The notes beneath the pieces are model-generated. The model was given only the letters and a program-made list of their open reading frames with translations. It made no database searches and was not told where the DNA came from. A stretch of 36,387 bases of DNA from positions 1-36,387 of the forward strand of contig JAFSCJ010000022.1 in assembly GCA_017436845.1 (NCBI GenBank). The letters run 5' to 3'. This DNA is from Muribaculaceae bacterium. GTDB lineage: Bacteria > Bacteroidota > Bacteroidia > Bacteroidales > Muribaculaceae. This document shows positions 8,986 to 18,082 of this stretch, piece by piece. Positions within the stretch are counted from its first letter, which is position 1, and each line of letters begins with the position of its first letter. Position numbers and translations under genes: made by a program.

Positions 8986-9004
8986 TGTAAAACCACTAAT
9001 CGTC

Positions 9005-10237
9005 ATGACAAGATTTTTCGTTTCTATAATATTAGCTTTTACCACCATTTGCGCTAATGCATATAGTGTAAAGGAGATTCCAAATGTACATGTGCAAAAC
9101 AGCACTCGCTATGTTTCTAACCCTGATGGCATTCTATCTCCACAGGCTGAAGCTCAAGCCGACTCAATTTTGGCCAACATTTGGCGACAGACATCGGCTG
9201 AGGTTGTTGCTGTCGTTGTAAACGAAATTGACAATGGCGATATTGACACATTTGCCACAGAGCTGTTCTCTGAATGGGGCATTGGAAAAAAGGATAATAG
9301 TAACGGACTCCTTGTCCTTATTGTCAAAGGTATGCGCAAGGCTACACTACGCACAGGCTACGGAATGGAAGGCGTCATACCCGACATTATCGCCGGTCGC
9401 ATCATTCGCGACAATATGGCTCCTCATTTCAAAGAGGGCGACTATGATACAGGAACAATTGAGGCACTTAATCGCATTTCCGAGATAATAACTACTCCCG
9501 GAGCTACTGAAGAGTTGATGTCAAAATACAAAAACGATGCAAAAGCTGAAGATGACCAATTTTTCAAAAATTGGTTGATAATAAGCCTTGTATTGACCGC
9601 TGTAATGTTTGGTGTTTTCATCTTCACGCTTGTTTCTAACAGAAAAAAAGACCGCTACGATAAATATTGTGCGCTCAACAAGTTGAAGCTCCCCATGTTG
9701 ATGGCAACAGTGGGAGGCATTGGGATTCCTGCAATAGTACTTATTCTGTTACTCTGGACAATGCGTCGATTGCGCACCAAGACTCGTCGCTGTCCCAACT
9801 GCAACCACAAAATGAAACGCCTTGATGAAGATGAAGACAACAAATATCTGACTCCGGCACAAGATACCGAAGAGCGCTTAAACTCTGTTGACTATGATGT
9901 GTGGCTATGCCCTCGATGCGGAGAAACAGATATACTACCCTTTGTCAAAGCAACAACCTACACTACATGTTCTTTGTGTGGAGCTAAGGCATGTTCCTTA
10001 ACTAACGACCGCATCATAATGCAAGCAAGCGTAGCAAGAGATGGCCGAGGTATCAAAGAATACACTTGCCACAACTGCCGACATATCAACCAAGTTGCAT
10101 ATATCATTCCCAAACTCCCTCCTGTCATCATTGCCGGGGGTGGCGGTGGTCGAGGTTTTGGTGGCGGAGGAGGTTTCTCCGGTGGTAGCTTTGGAGGTGG
10201 ATTTACCGGTGGAGGTGGAGCATCAGGCGGGTGGTAA
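9005..10237 (+). CDS. TPM-domain membrane protein with zinc ribbons and glycine-rich tail
   Basis: This is a 410-aa envelope protein of the YgcG/TPM (PF04536) type. It has a signal peptide (1-19), then a TPM domain at about 33-165 (SNPDGILSPQAE, GLLVLIVKGMRKATLRTGYG, EGVIPDIIAGRII). Two transmembrane helices lie at about 190-211 and 230-251. A cysteine-rich region follows with four CxxC pairs (CPNC 263-266, CPRC 302-305, CSLC 322-325, CHNC 355-358), consistent with two zinc ribbons. It ends in a glycine-rich tail from 378 to the final GGW. TPM proteins have been linked to photosystem II repair and to membrane-stress roles in bacteria; the function here is unknown. It follows dgt by 19 nt. Its stop directly abuts the stop of the convergent flippase gene. 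Confidence 0.83.
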   Translation: MTRFFVSIILAFTTICANAYSVKEIPNVHVQNSTRYVSNPDGILSPQAEAQADSILANIWRQTSAEVVAVVVNEIDNGDIDTFATELFSEWGIGKKDNSNGLLVLIVKGMRKATLRTGYGMEGVIPDIIAGRIIRDNMAPHFKEGDYDTGTIEALNRISEIITTPGATEELMSKYKNDAKAEDDQFFKNWLIISLVLTAVMFGVFIFTLVSNRKKDRYDKYCALNKLKLPMLMATVGGIGIPAIVLILLLWTMRRLRTKTRRCPNCNHKMKRLDEDEDNKYLTPAQDTEERLNSVDYDVWLCPRCGETDILPFVKATTYTTCSLCGAKACSLTNDRIIMQASVARDGRGIKEYTCHNCRHINQVAYIIPKLPPVIIAGGGGGRGFGGGGGFSGGSFGGGFTGGGGASGGW

Positions 10238-11659
10238 TTATCGACAGCGGAGCAATCGACGTGCTGAGAAATACAATGCGACAGTTCCCAAAATTGCTGT
10301 TGCCCACCATCCTACGCATACCGACAACGCAACGCTCGCGACACCCATTGCGACGGCATAAATCATCAAACGCATAATTCCACGACCTAATGTCAATCCA
10401 TAGTTGTGGCGATATACTATATATAGGATTAACGCATATACCATATACCATAAAATATAGGCTATACCCAATCCCAACATCCCAAAAGTTTCAAAGAAAA
10501 CAATGTTCAGTATCAAGCCGATAACACCTGACATTGCCTCTACAATCAAAAAAGTTTTTCCATCGCCTCGAGCAAGCACTACATAACTCATACACCATGA
10601 AACTGCGCGTAACATTGTCCCTATAATTGCGACTGAGATAAATGGGATTATAACATTAAATTCTGTGGTATAAAATATTTTGATTAACAAATCATCTGAT
10701 GCAATAAATAGAGCTACGACAGGGATTAAAATCCACATTATCAACATTATCTCATGAGACACAAAAATCGATGTACGTTGGCGTGATTTTATTACTTGGG
10801 CAAGTCGCGGATAATACTCCATTGCTATTGCAGCAAAAATAAGTCCGACATATTTATTCACAAGCGAATAACCGGCTTGATAATATCCCACCATTGAAGT
10901 ATCGGCTGTTCGGTTCAAATAGGCCATAAATGCATACGATACAAACAGGCCTACAAACATCGACAACGTCATATATATCCCTAACAACATAAATCCCTTA
11001 CCCTCTTTTAATACATCACCGGTAGATACTTGTACCTTGGGCTTTTCGGGACGTCGGCGATAATAAAAAACCGACAATGTTGTTATAATAAAATAGGCCA
11101 ATATTGCAGGCACAATGCCATCGATGCGCCAAATATAAAACAAAGGGATAGAAACTATTATAGATGCAATAGCTCCTGCCATTGAAGCTTTTGCCAATGG
11201 TTTAAGCATCGATGTCCCTTGTAATATTGCATTCTCCCCATCTGTAACCGAGAACAACATCACTGCCACCGACAGAATTATATACGCTATTGTGTGATTT
11301 CTATCTCCAAATGTCCATTCACTAAGCCAAGGAGAAAGAACAATCGTTAATATCGCGCCAAAGATTCCCAAAAACCATGACCATCGACGCACCACAACAC
11401 ATATCAGCCCCAATCGAGAGCCTGCCGATGCAAGTTCACGCACAGCACTATTACGCAATTCCAATCGCGTAAAGACACTAATCATATCTATTGTGGAACT
11501 ATACAAGGCAAAAATTCCCATGCCTGCCGCTCCAAGCCACACAGCAACAAGTTTCGTGCGTATTATCGAACACAAAATACCCACAACTTGCACTCCTCCA
11601 AAGACACTCATTGCCTTCAGCACAGTTGCTGATAATCTGTTTTGTTTTGCTAATTTCAT
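10238..11659 (-). CDS. Polysaccharide/O-antigen flippase of the MOP superfamily (Wzx-like)
   Basis: This 473-aa polytopic inner-membrane protein has about 12-14 hydrophobic segments. It begins in the manner of O-antigen translocases (SVFGGVQVVGILCSIIRTKLVAVWLG as separate helix and loop pieces). Related proteins flip lipid-linked oligosaccharides across the cytoplasmic membrane. The chosen ATG lies 8 nt after the EnvC-like stop; a TTG start at 11683 would overlap that gene and is less likely. It is the last gene of the dut-TPR-DUF4292-EnvC string. No glycosyltransferase or polymerase gene is adjacent, so its substrate (O-antigen, enterobacterial-common-antigen-like or other) is open. No terminator separates it from the convergent TPM-protein gene. 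Confidence 0.85.
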   Translation of the reverse strand: MKLAKQNRLSATVLKAMSVFGGVQVVGILCSIIRTKLVAVWLGAAGMGIFALYSSTIDMISVFTRLELRNSAVRELASAGSRLGLICVVVRRWSWFLGIFGAILTIVLSPWLSEWTFGDRNHTIAYIILSVAVMLFSVTDGENAILQGTSMLKPLAKASMAGAIASIIVSIPLFYIWRIDGIVPAILAYFIITTLSVFYYRRRPEKPKVQVSTGDVLKEGKGFMLLGIYMTLSMFVGLFVSYAFMAYLNRTADTSMVGYYQAGYSLVNKYVGLIFAAIAMEYYPRLAQVIKSRQRTSIFVSHEIMLIMWILIPVVALFIASDDLLIKIFYTTEFNVIIPFISVAIIGTMLRAVSWCMSYVVLARGDGKTFLIVEAMSGVIGLILNIVFFETFGMLGLGIAYILWYMVYALILYIVYRHNYGLTLGRGIMRLMIYAVAMGVASVALSVCVGWWATAILGTVALYFSARRLLRCR

Positions 11660-11667
11660 GTTCGATA

Positions 11668-13128
11668 TTATTTTTTCAACCAAAGTTCGGGATTTAACTT
11701 TTCTCTTTCTTTGCGTATTTCAAAATGAAGAATACTGCGATGATTGTCATCAGGATCGGAATATATTTGACCTATCGTCTGATTAATTTTCACCTCATCA
11801 CCCTTTTTAACATCAATACTGCTTAGGTTGGCATATATTGTGATATAACTCCCATGACGCACCATTACGATATTGTTAAACCCGGGCTGACGAAATATCG
11901 CTGACACCTTTCCGGCAAATATAGCTCTTGCTACACCCCCTTCGGGAACTTCAATATCTATACCACCATTGTTTGTTTTTACATATTTCAAATCGGGATG
12001 GCGTTGTATCCCAAATCCTCTGACTATTTTATAGCTTCCGCTAACAGGGAATAACAATTTACCTTTATTACTTTCAAACGTTCCTGTCAATTGCACATCG
12101 TCATTAACTGATGGCGCTTCCATCTTTGGGTTCTTTGTTTCAGGAGTTGCCTCAGGTTTCGGTTTCACCTCTGTTTGCTTAGACTTTTCTTGAGTTTTTT
12201 GCTCTTTTATCTTTTTCTGCTCTTGTTCTTGTTGTTTTTTATGTTCCGCCTCAATTTCAGCTTGACTACGCTGTTCTTCTTCACGCTTGCGTTGCTCCTC
12301 TTGAGCAAGCAGACGTTGACGCTCTGCCTCCTCTCTTTCTCGTTTTTTGCGTTCTTCAGCCAATCGTCGCTCTTCTGCTTTTCGTTTTTCTTCAGCAATG
12401 CGCTGTTCCTCAGCTATAAATCTTTCCAACTCATCATCAAGAGCCTGAGCCTCGCGTTCCTTCCGTTTTAATAATTTCTTTAATGCGCCTCCCTCTTTCT
12501 TTAAGTTGGCAACAAGGGACTCAGCCTCATCTTGCTTCTTCTCCAACTCCTGACGGGCAACATTCTGCTCGGCAAGAGTTTTACTTTTATCCTCCTGCTT
12601 TAGTATCAGTTCTGCTTTTTTAGCTTCAAGTTGTGAATGGATCCCCTTTATTTCATCAGATTTTCGAGAACGCCATTGAGAGAATTGTTGCAAATAGCGC
12701 ATACGACGATAAGCCTGAGTAAACGATTCTGCCGAAAAAAGAAACGACAATGTACTTATTTCCCCTTTGTTTGAACGCATTTTACGCACAGCCGATGCAT
12801 ATTTTTCCCGCATCAACGACAATTTCTTGTCAACAACCTGAATTGAATCGTTCATTTTTTTTATCACTTGATCTAATGAATCAATCGACTTTTGTGTCTT
12901 AAATATTGATTCATTCAATTCCTTAACCTCAGCCTCAACAAAATTGAGTTGATTTAGTTGACGTTCTATTTTTTGTGCATTCTCATCTATCTTGCGAGAT
13001 GTCTCCTTTATTTGTTGTGTGGTGGCTTGCTTGTCGCGTTTTATGCGCTTTGCATTGCGTTGAGGAGCAGCGACAATAGATACTGCCGTAAACAAAGCAA
13101 TTAATATTAACGACCAAACCCTCAGCAT
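11668..13128 (-). CDS. EnvC-like coiled-coil protein with degenerate LytM (M23) domain
   Basis: This is a 486-aa exported protein: signal peptide (1-20), a long coiled coil with a very Glu/Lys/Arg/Gln-rich stretch (about 25-330), and a C-terminal LytM/M23 domain (about 357-486). In active M23 enzymes zinc is held by HxxxD and HxH. Here the first histidine position reads NNGGIDIEV and the HxH position reads ILHFEIR, so at least two ligands appear lost. This matches the pattern of E. coli EnvC, which does not cut peptidoglycan but activates amidases at division. The inferred role is therefore amidase activation in the periplasm. It starts 3 nt after the DUF4292 gene, within a tight operon. Confidence 0.87.
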   Translation of the reverse strand: MLRVWSLILIALFTAVSIVAAPQRNAKRIKRDKQATTQQIKETSRKIDENAQKIERQLNQLNFVEAEVKELNESIFKTQKSIDSLDQVIKKMNDSIQVVDKKLSLMREKYASAVRKMRSNKGEISTLSFLFSAESFTQAYRRMRYLQQFSQWRSRKSDEIKGIHSQLEAKKAELILKQEDKSKTLAEQNVARQELEKKQDEAESLVANLKKEGGALKKLLKRKEREAQALDDELERFIAEEQRIAEEKRKAEERRLAEERKKREREEAERQRLLAQEEQRKREEEQRSQAEIEAEHKKQQEQEQKKIKEQKTQEKSKQTEVKPKPEATPETKNPKMEAPSVNDDVQLTGTFESNKGKLLFPVSGSYKIVRGFGIQRHPDLKYVKTNNGGIDIEVPEGGVARAIFAGKVSAIFRQPGFNNIVMVRHGSYITIYANLSSIDVKKGDEVKINQTIGQIYSDPDDNHRSILHFEIRKEREKLNPELWLKK

Positions 13129-13131
13129 AGA

Positions 13132-13962
13132 CTACAACCCCCCTGATAATGTTTTCACCAAAGACTCGCCCGATATGCGTTTATAACCTTTAGGCATCTT
13201 CCACACACTTTGCTTTCCTGTGTTCCACTTTGCCTTTTCTGCATCCCATTTTATGGTTGCCTTCATAGCCATTTTTTCAGTCGACAGATTTATCTTTGAC
13301 ATGCAGGCTATCGTTCCGGCAGGGGACGATGCATGATTACTATATTGGCTCACCAATGGGGTGATATCTTGACGACTAACCGACAAAGCCTTCAGTTCAT
13401 CATTTTGCGACATTCCAAAAGCATATTCCACATCATCGTAAAATTTCTTTGGCAATATGGTCCAATACTCGCCCATCTCTGACAGACGCACTTGATTTTT
13501 CATTGATTTATCAATGCGACCACGCTCCAACAGAAACACTTGACCAAGCAACAAATCCTGCACATCATTTATTGAGACAGGGAATTTACCACGCAATGAA
13601 TTTATATCTTCGGCAATATAATATTTGTGAATCTTTTCTGTTGCATAGACCGAATCATTGGTTATATAGAGATTTGCGACCTCCATACCCAGCACCCGTA
13701 ACGAAATCAACACACTCTTGCCTCTCACCATCGTGGCACGTCCGGAGATTGACACCTGTTTAGGGGCTTCTAATTCAAGCCTTACGGGCACGTTGACATC
13801 TTCCCAATCAGCATAACTCGACACCAACGCATCAAAATGTTCCGACAGCGAGCGCTCACTATCTGTATCAGGAGATGCTGTTGCCGATTGTTTTGCCGAA
13901 CGGCATCCGGCAATCATCAACAACACCATACATAATATTGCAATATAAAGATATCTCATCAT
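13132..13962 (-). CDS. DUF4292 lipoprotein
   Basis: This 276-aa protein has a lipoprotein signal ending in lipobox IAGC (cysteine 19), so it is probably anchored to the envelope. The rest resembles the DUF4292 family of Bacteroidota: an N-terminal Ser-rich linker, then a beta-rich domain with VSISGRATMVRGKSVLIS and a small helical insert (INSLRGKFPVSINDVQDLLLGQ). The fold is reminiscent of LolA/LolB-type lipid-binding beta barrels, which is inference only. The start ATG overlaps the TPR stop by 4 nt (ATGATGA), and the EnvC-like gene follows 3 nt later, so translation is likely coupled. No enzyme motif is visible. Confidence 0.82.
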   Translation of the reverse strand: MMRYLYIAILCMVLLMIAGCRSAKQSATASPDTDSERSLSEHFDALVSSYADWEDVNVPVRLELEAPKQVSISGRATMVRGKSVLISLRVLGMEVANLYITNDSVYATEKIHKYYIAEDINSLRGKFPVSINDVQDLLLGQVFLLERGRIDKSMKNQVRLSEMGEYWTILPKKFYDDVEYAFGMSQNDELKALSVSRQDITPLVSQYSNHASSPAGTIACMSKINLSTEKMAMKATIKWDAEKAKWNTGKQSVWKMPKGYKRISGESLVKTLSGGL

Positions 13963-15704
13963 TTATAAAAATAGGTCTTGTGAAGCACTTTGCGTTGCAG
14001 CAATTCATCGTCAGGAGCCAATTCCAATGCCTCTTCCCAATGCACTAACGCCTTATCGGGATCTCCCATCATAAAATATATATCCCCTGCATGATGATGT
14101 AATTCTGCCGAAGGACTATCACTATATTTCAACGCTTCCTCAATATAATGTAGAGCGCGCTCATAGTCTTTCTTTTTAAACAGCACCCAAGCATAGGTGT
14201 CAAGCGAAGTATCATTCTGTGGCTCTTCCTGAATTGTTATCGCGCTCATGCGCTCTGCTCGATCAAGGTCACGACCTTCACAAGCAAGATAATATGCACA
14301 ATTGTTCAATGCCAGCAGGTTGCCTGGATCTATCTCCAACGATTTATCATAATAGACAAATGCACTATCTTTCTGCTCTGCCATATAATAGGTATCGCCT
14401 ATCGAACACAACACTTGCGAATACAGCTCCACATCAGCCTTGTCGACCAACCCAAGTGCAACATTCAAATGTGCTAATGATTTTTCAAATTGAGCCAATT
14501 GGTTATAATTGGTCGCAATAAACAGATTTATCAGCACGCTTTTGGGGTGATAGCCCAATGCTTCTTCCCCCACTTCTACAGCCTTTGAAAAATCATTTCC
14601 CTGCGCATATAAGCTCATAGTCGCCCTCCACCTATCTTCATTTGAAGGATCGCTATCCAAAACATATCCTGCTTGCTCGGCGGCTCCTATATAGTCTTTT
14701 ATCGCCACTAAATAAGAACAATACAAGTCATGTATATCCTTTTCATGGGGATGTTGCTCCAGCAACACCCCAAACAGGTCTTGTATGCGTGGTTGTTGCT
14801 TGGGATCTTCATACAATCCTCTGATATAATTGGTCAGCAAGCTTAGTTTAGCCTGCAGGTCAAGACTCTCTTGTTTTAATGCTCGGAACACCTCTTTATC
14901 ATAAGCCACACTATCCCCCTGCTCCTTAAAGAAATTGGCACGAGTATAATAGGCAAGTCCGCTTGTTGAGTCCAAATCGCATGCTCTGTTATAGTAATAC
15001 AATGCGCTGTCGCGTTGAGCAAATAGCGAATATATATCTCCGGCAAAAACATTGTACTCTGCACTCGTAGGAGACGATTGCAGCAATTCATTCAACTCAT
15101 TTATGATTGCTGTTGTATCCCTGACAATGAAATGTGTGCGAATTTTCCCGGTAGAGATTGTCATATTTTTTCCCTCGGCCTTTTCTATGCGATTATATAC
15201 TGCTAATGCACGTTTGAGGTTAGACGTATCGCCCGATTGCGCCAACGATTCGGCATACTTCAGCCCTATTTCGTTCTTGTCTTGAAATAGCGAATCAAGC
15301 ACAGCCCACACCTGAAGGGCTTTCTTGCGCATTCCCAATTTCTCATTGACATTTCCAAACAGATAACTACCATAGAAATCCTCGGGAGAGTTGCGGAAAT
15401 GCGTCTCCATCATATTATACCCTTGATGAAACAATACAGAGTCCTTATTAGACATTGCCAGTTTATAGTAGCCCACATAAAAACCCACATCGCTATTTGT
15501 CGAGTCGAGTTCATAAGCTCTATTTATCAACTCATAATATGCGTCCTCGTTGTCCAACGCATTCTGACGCAAAGCCTCCATATAAATATATTCGGCCTTG
15601 CGCTGACGCGCCTCCTCACTCCATCGATTTTTATCGGCACTCATCTGCAATGCCACAAAAACAATGGCAACAACAAGCAATATTTTTTTGCTCAGAAATT
15701 TCAC
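13959..15704 (-). CDS. Exported tetratricopeptide-repeat protein
   Basis: This protein of about 581 aa consists of a signal peptide or membrane anchor (FLSKKILLVVAIVFVALQ) followed by many TPR-like helix pairs. Clear units include SALYYYNRACDLDSTSGLAY, SAFVYYDKSLEIDPGNLLAL and KALVHWEEALELAPDDELL. I favour a GTG start at 15704, preceded by AAAGAG and 13 nt after the dut stop. The longer frame from 15770 would overlap dut by 53 nt and place the hydrophobic segment internally. TPR proteins are scaffolds; the partners are probably envelope proteins encoded next door (DUF4292 lipoprotein, EnvC-like protein). Its stop overlaps the DUF4292 start. Confidence 0.82.
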   Translation of the reverse strand: MKFLSKKILLVVAIVFVALQMSADKNRWSEEARQRKAEYIYMEALRQNALDNEDAYYELINRAYELDSTNSDVGFYVGYYKLAMSNKDSVLFHQGYNMMETHFRNSPEDFYGSYLFGNVNEKLGMRKKALQVWAVLDSLFQDKNEIGLKYAESLAQSGDTSNLKRALAVYNRIEKAEGKNMTISTGKIRTHFIVRDTTAIINELNELLQSSPTSAEYNVFAGDIYSLFAQRDSALYYYNRACDLDSTSGLAYYTRANFFKEQGDSVAYDKEVFRALKQESLDLQAKLSLLTNYIRGLYEDPKQQPRIQDLFGVLLEQHPHEKDIHDLYCSYLVAIKDYIGAAEQAGYVLDSDPSNEDRWRATMSLYAQGNDFSKAVEVGEEALGYHPKSVLINLFIATNYNQLAQFEKSLAHLNVALGLVDKADVELYSQVLCSIGDTYYMAEQKDSAFVYYDKSLEIDPGNLLALNNCAYYLACEGRDLDRAERMSAITIQEEPQNDTSLDTYAWVLFKKKDYERALHYIEEALKYSDSPSAELHHHAGDIYFMMGDPDKALVHWEEALELAPDDELLQRKVLHKTYFYK

Positions 15705-15717
15705 TACGCTCTTTCTA

Positions 15718-16161
15718 TTATTTGCGACCTGTGTGCCCAAAACCTCCGTCGCCACGTTCCGACTCATCAAGCACCTCTACCTCGTCCCATATAGTGTGAG
15801 AATAAGTAGTGATTATCATTTGACAGATGCGCTCACCATTGTTCACCGTAAATGGCTCATTTGATAGATTTATCAATATAACGCCTATCTCGCCACGATA
15901 ATCGGCGTCAATCGTTCCGGGAGTATTAACAAGAGATATACCATGCTTTAGAGCCAAACCGCTACGAGGGCGCAATTGACACTCATAACCCGCAGGTAAC
16001 TGTATGCGCAATCCGGTAGGGATTAAAGCACGTTGCAATGGTTGTAACACAACAGGTTCTTTAAGACATGCACGCACATCCATACCTGCCGAAGCAGGAG
16101 TACTATAAGCAGGCAAATCGTGTCCCGACTCATTTATAATTTTCACTTTTACTTGGTCCAT
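15718..16161 (-). CDS. dut: dUTP pyrophosphatase (dUTPase)
   Basis: This 147-aa trimeric cytosolic enzyme converts dUTP to dUMP, preventing uracil incorporation and supplying the dTMP precursor. All five conserved motifs are visible in order: [37 protein letters not shown] and the C-terminal flexible [10 protein letters not shown]. Length is standard. It is the first gene of a five-gene minus-strand string with spacings of 13 nt or less from its neighbour. No good TAnnTTTG box was seen directly upstream. Confidence 0.97.
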   Translation of the reverse strand: MDQVKVKIINESGHDLPAYSTPASAGMDVRACLKEPVVLQPLQRALIPTGLRIQLPAGYECQLRPRSGLALKHGISLVNTPGTIDADYRGEIGVILINLSNEPFTVNNGERICQMIITTYSHTIWDEVEVLDESERGDGGFGHTGRK

Positions 16162-16251
16162 AACCTCAATTTATTTCAAAATAGAATATTAGTGCGAATA
16201 TAACGAAAATACCTCATTTTCACCCTCTATATTCAACATTTTTAATAAAAA

Positions 16252-16282
16252 GAAAAGGTTGCGATATTGTCGCAACCTTTTC
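16252..16282 (-). terminator. Intrinsic terminator of rpsA
   Basis: A perfect 13-bp stem (GAAAAGGTTGCGA with TCGCAACCTTTTC, 16252-16264 and 16270-16282) has a 5-nt loop. On the minus strand it is followed by a T-rich stretch (TTTTTATTAAAAA). It lies 23 nt beyond the rpsA stop and separates rpsA from dut. Confidence 0.88.
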
Positions 16283-16305
16283 GGGGGTTATAATCTTGTT
16301 TTTGA

Positions 16306-18081
16306 TTATTTACCTGCAAGTTTTTCTTTAAGTGCAGCAAGTTCTTCGAGGTCACCAAGAGTGGTCTTTTCGATAGCCGTTGCAGCAGGAGCTTCTTCAG
16401 CCTTCTTAGCAGCACGTTTTGCTTTTTTAGCTTCAGCTTTTTCTGCTTTAGCTTCATCTTCAAAAATGCGGCTGTGAGAAAGGATGATGCGTTTTGATTC
16501 TTTGTTGAATTCGATAACTTTGAAATTAAGTTTTTCTTCAACTTGAGCTTGTGAGCCATCTTCTTTAACAAGATGTTTAGGAGTAGCAAAACCTTCAACA
16601 CCATAAGGAAGAGTGATAACAGCACCCTTGTCAATCAATTCTACGATAGTACCTTCGTGGATTGAGCCAAGTGTGAATACTGTTTCAAATACATCCCAAG
16701 GATTTTCTTCAAGTTGTTTGTGTCCAAGGCTCAAGCGACGGTTTTCTTTGTCGATTTCAAGAACTTGTACTTCGATATCAGAACCGATTTGAGTGAATTC
16801 AGATGGGTGTTTGATTTTCTTAGTCCAAGAAAGGTCAGAGATGTGGATAAGACCATCAACTCCTTCTTCGATTTCAACAAATACACCGAAGTTAGTGAAG
16901 TTGCGCACTTTAGCAGTGTGTTTGCTTCCAACAGGATATTTACCTTCGATGTTTTCCCATGGATCATTCTTAAGTTGTTTGATACCAAGAGACATTTTGC
17001 GTTCTTCACGGTCAAGTGTAAGAACAACAGCTTCGATTTCGTCACCCACTTTCATGAAATCTTGAGCTGAACGCAAGTGTTGAGACCAAGACATTTCTGA
17101 AACGTGGATAAGACCTTCTACGCCGGCAGCGATTTCAACGAATGCGCCATAGTCAGCCATAACGACAACTTTACCTTTAACTTTGTCACCAACTTTGAGG
17201 TCAGCGTCAAGAGCATCCCATGGATGTGGTTGAAGTTGTTTCAAGCCAAGAGCGATGCGTTTCTTTTCGTCATCGAAGTCAAGGATAACAACGTTAAGTT
17301 TTTGGTCAAGTGAAACCACTTCTTCTGGGTGGTTAACACGGCCCCAAGAAAGGTCTGTGATGTGGATAAGACCATCTACGCCACCAAGGTCGATGAATAC
17401 GCCATAGCTTGTGATGTTCTTAACTGCACCTTCAAGAACTTGACCTTTTTCAAGTTTAGCGATGATATCGCGTTTTTGTTGTTCAAGTTCAGCTTCGATA
17501 AGAGCTTTGTGTGAAACAACAACGTTTTTAAATTCTTGATTGATTTTAACGACTTTGAATTCCATTGTTTTGTCAACGAACATATCATAGTCGCGGATGG
17601 GCTTAACATCAATTTGTGAACCTGGAAGGAATGCTTCGATGCCAAATACATCAACAATCATACCACCCTTAGTGCGGCACTTGATGTAACCCTTAATGAT
17701 TTCGTCATTTTCGAGAGCAGCGTTAACACGATCCCATGAACGAGTAGCGCGAGCTTTCTTGTGAGAGAGGATAAGTTGACCTTTGCGGTCTTCTTGGTTT
17801 TCAATGAACACTTCTACAACATCGCCCACTTTGAGGTCGGGGTTGTAACGGAATTCATTTACAGGGATAATACCGTCGCTCTTGTAGCCGATGTTAACTA
17901 CTGCTTCGCGTTTGTTAAGCGCGATGATAGTACCTTCGATTACTTCTTTGTCTTTAACGGTGTTTAGCGATTCGTCGTAAGTTTTTGTAAGTTCCTCACG
18001 AGATTTTTCGCCTTGAGTTTCGCCTTTTTCGTAGGCATCCCAATCGAAATCTTCGATGGGTGAATTTTTTAATTCAGTCAT
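16306..18081 (-). CDS. rpsA: 30S ribosomal protein S1
   Basis: This 591-aa RNA-binding ribosomal protein recruits and unfolds mRNA at the small subunit. Six S1 (OB-fold) domains are recognisable at about residues 44-107, 125-192, 212-281, 297-367, 384-454 and 471-536. The four central and late copies carry typical YGVFIDLGGVDGLIH-type strands. The N-terminal acidic segment (SPIEDFDWDAYEKG) is typical of S1 N-termini. The C-terminal tail is a lysine/alanine-rich helix of about 50 residues. The gene has its own promoter, an AT-rich leader with a tandem repeat, and its own terminator. S1 matters especially in Bacteroidota, where Shine-Dalgarno motifs are weak. Confidence 0.97.
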   Translation of the reverse strand: MTELKNSPIEDFDWDAYEKGETQGEKSREELTKTYDESLNTVKDKEVIEGTIIALNKREAVVNIGYKSDGIIPVNEFRYNPDLKVGDVVEVFIENQEDRKGQLILSHKKARATRSWDRVNAALENDEIIKGYIKCRTKGGMIVDVFGIEAFLPGSQIDVKPIRDYDMFVDKTMEFKVVKINQEFKNVVVSHKALIEAELEQQKRDIIAKLEKGQVLEGAVKNITSYGVFIDLGGVDGLIHITDLSWGRVNHPEEVVSLDQKLNVVILDFDDEKKRIALGLKQLQPHPWDALDADLKVGDKVKGKVVVMADYGAFVEIAAGVEGLIHVSEMSWSQHLRSAQDFMKVGDEIEAVVLTLDREERKMSLGIKQLKNDPWENIEGKYPVGSKHTAKVRNFTNFGVFVEIEEGVDGLIHISDLSWTKKIKHPSEFTQIGSDIEVQVLEIDKENRRLSLGHKQLEENPWDVFETVFTLGSIHEGTIVELIDKGAVITLPYGVEGFATPKHLVKEDGSQAQVEEKLNFKVIEFNKESKRIILSHSRIFEDEAKAEKAEAKKAKRAAKKAEEAPAATAIEKTTLGDLEELAALKEKLAGK

Positions 18082-18082
18082 T

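Noticed and set aside
12175..12471. Plus-strand Leu/Phe-rich frame that looks like a membrane protein
   Set aside because: It is the antisense of the Glu/Lys/Arg-rich coiled coil of the EnvC-like protein, which produces Leu/Phe runs by complement.
15705..15770. Upstream start of the TPR protein at 15770
   Set aside because: It would overlap dut by 53 nt and precede the signal segment with 22 polar residues. The GTG at 15704 with AAAGAG upstream fits better.
16731..17657. Long open frames overlapping rpsA in other frames
   Set aside because: They are shadows of the strongly coding rpsA sequence and have low-complexity Lys/Leu or Phe/Val-rich compositions.
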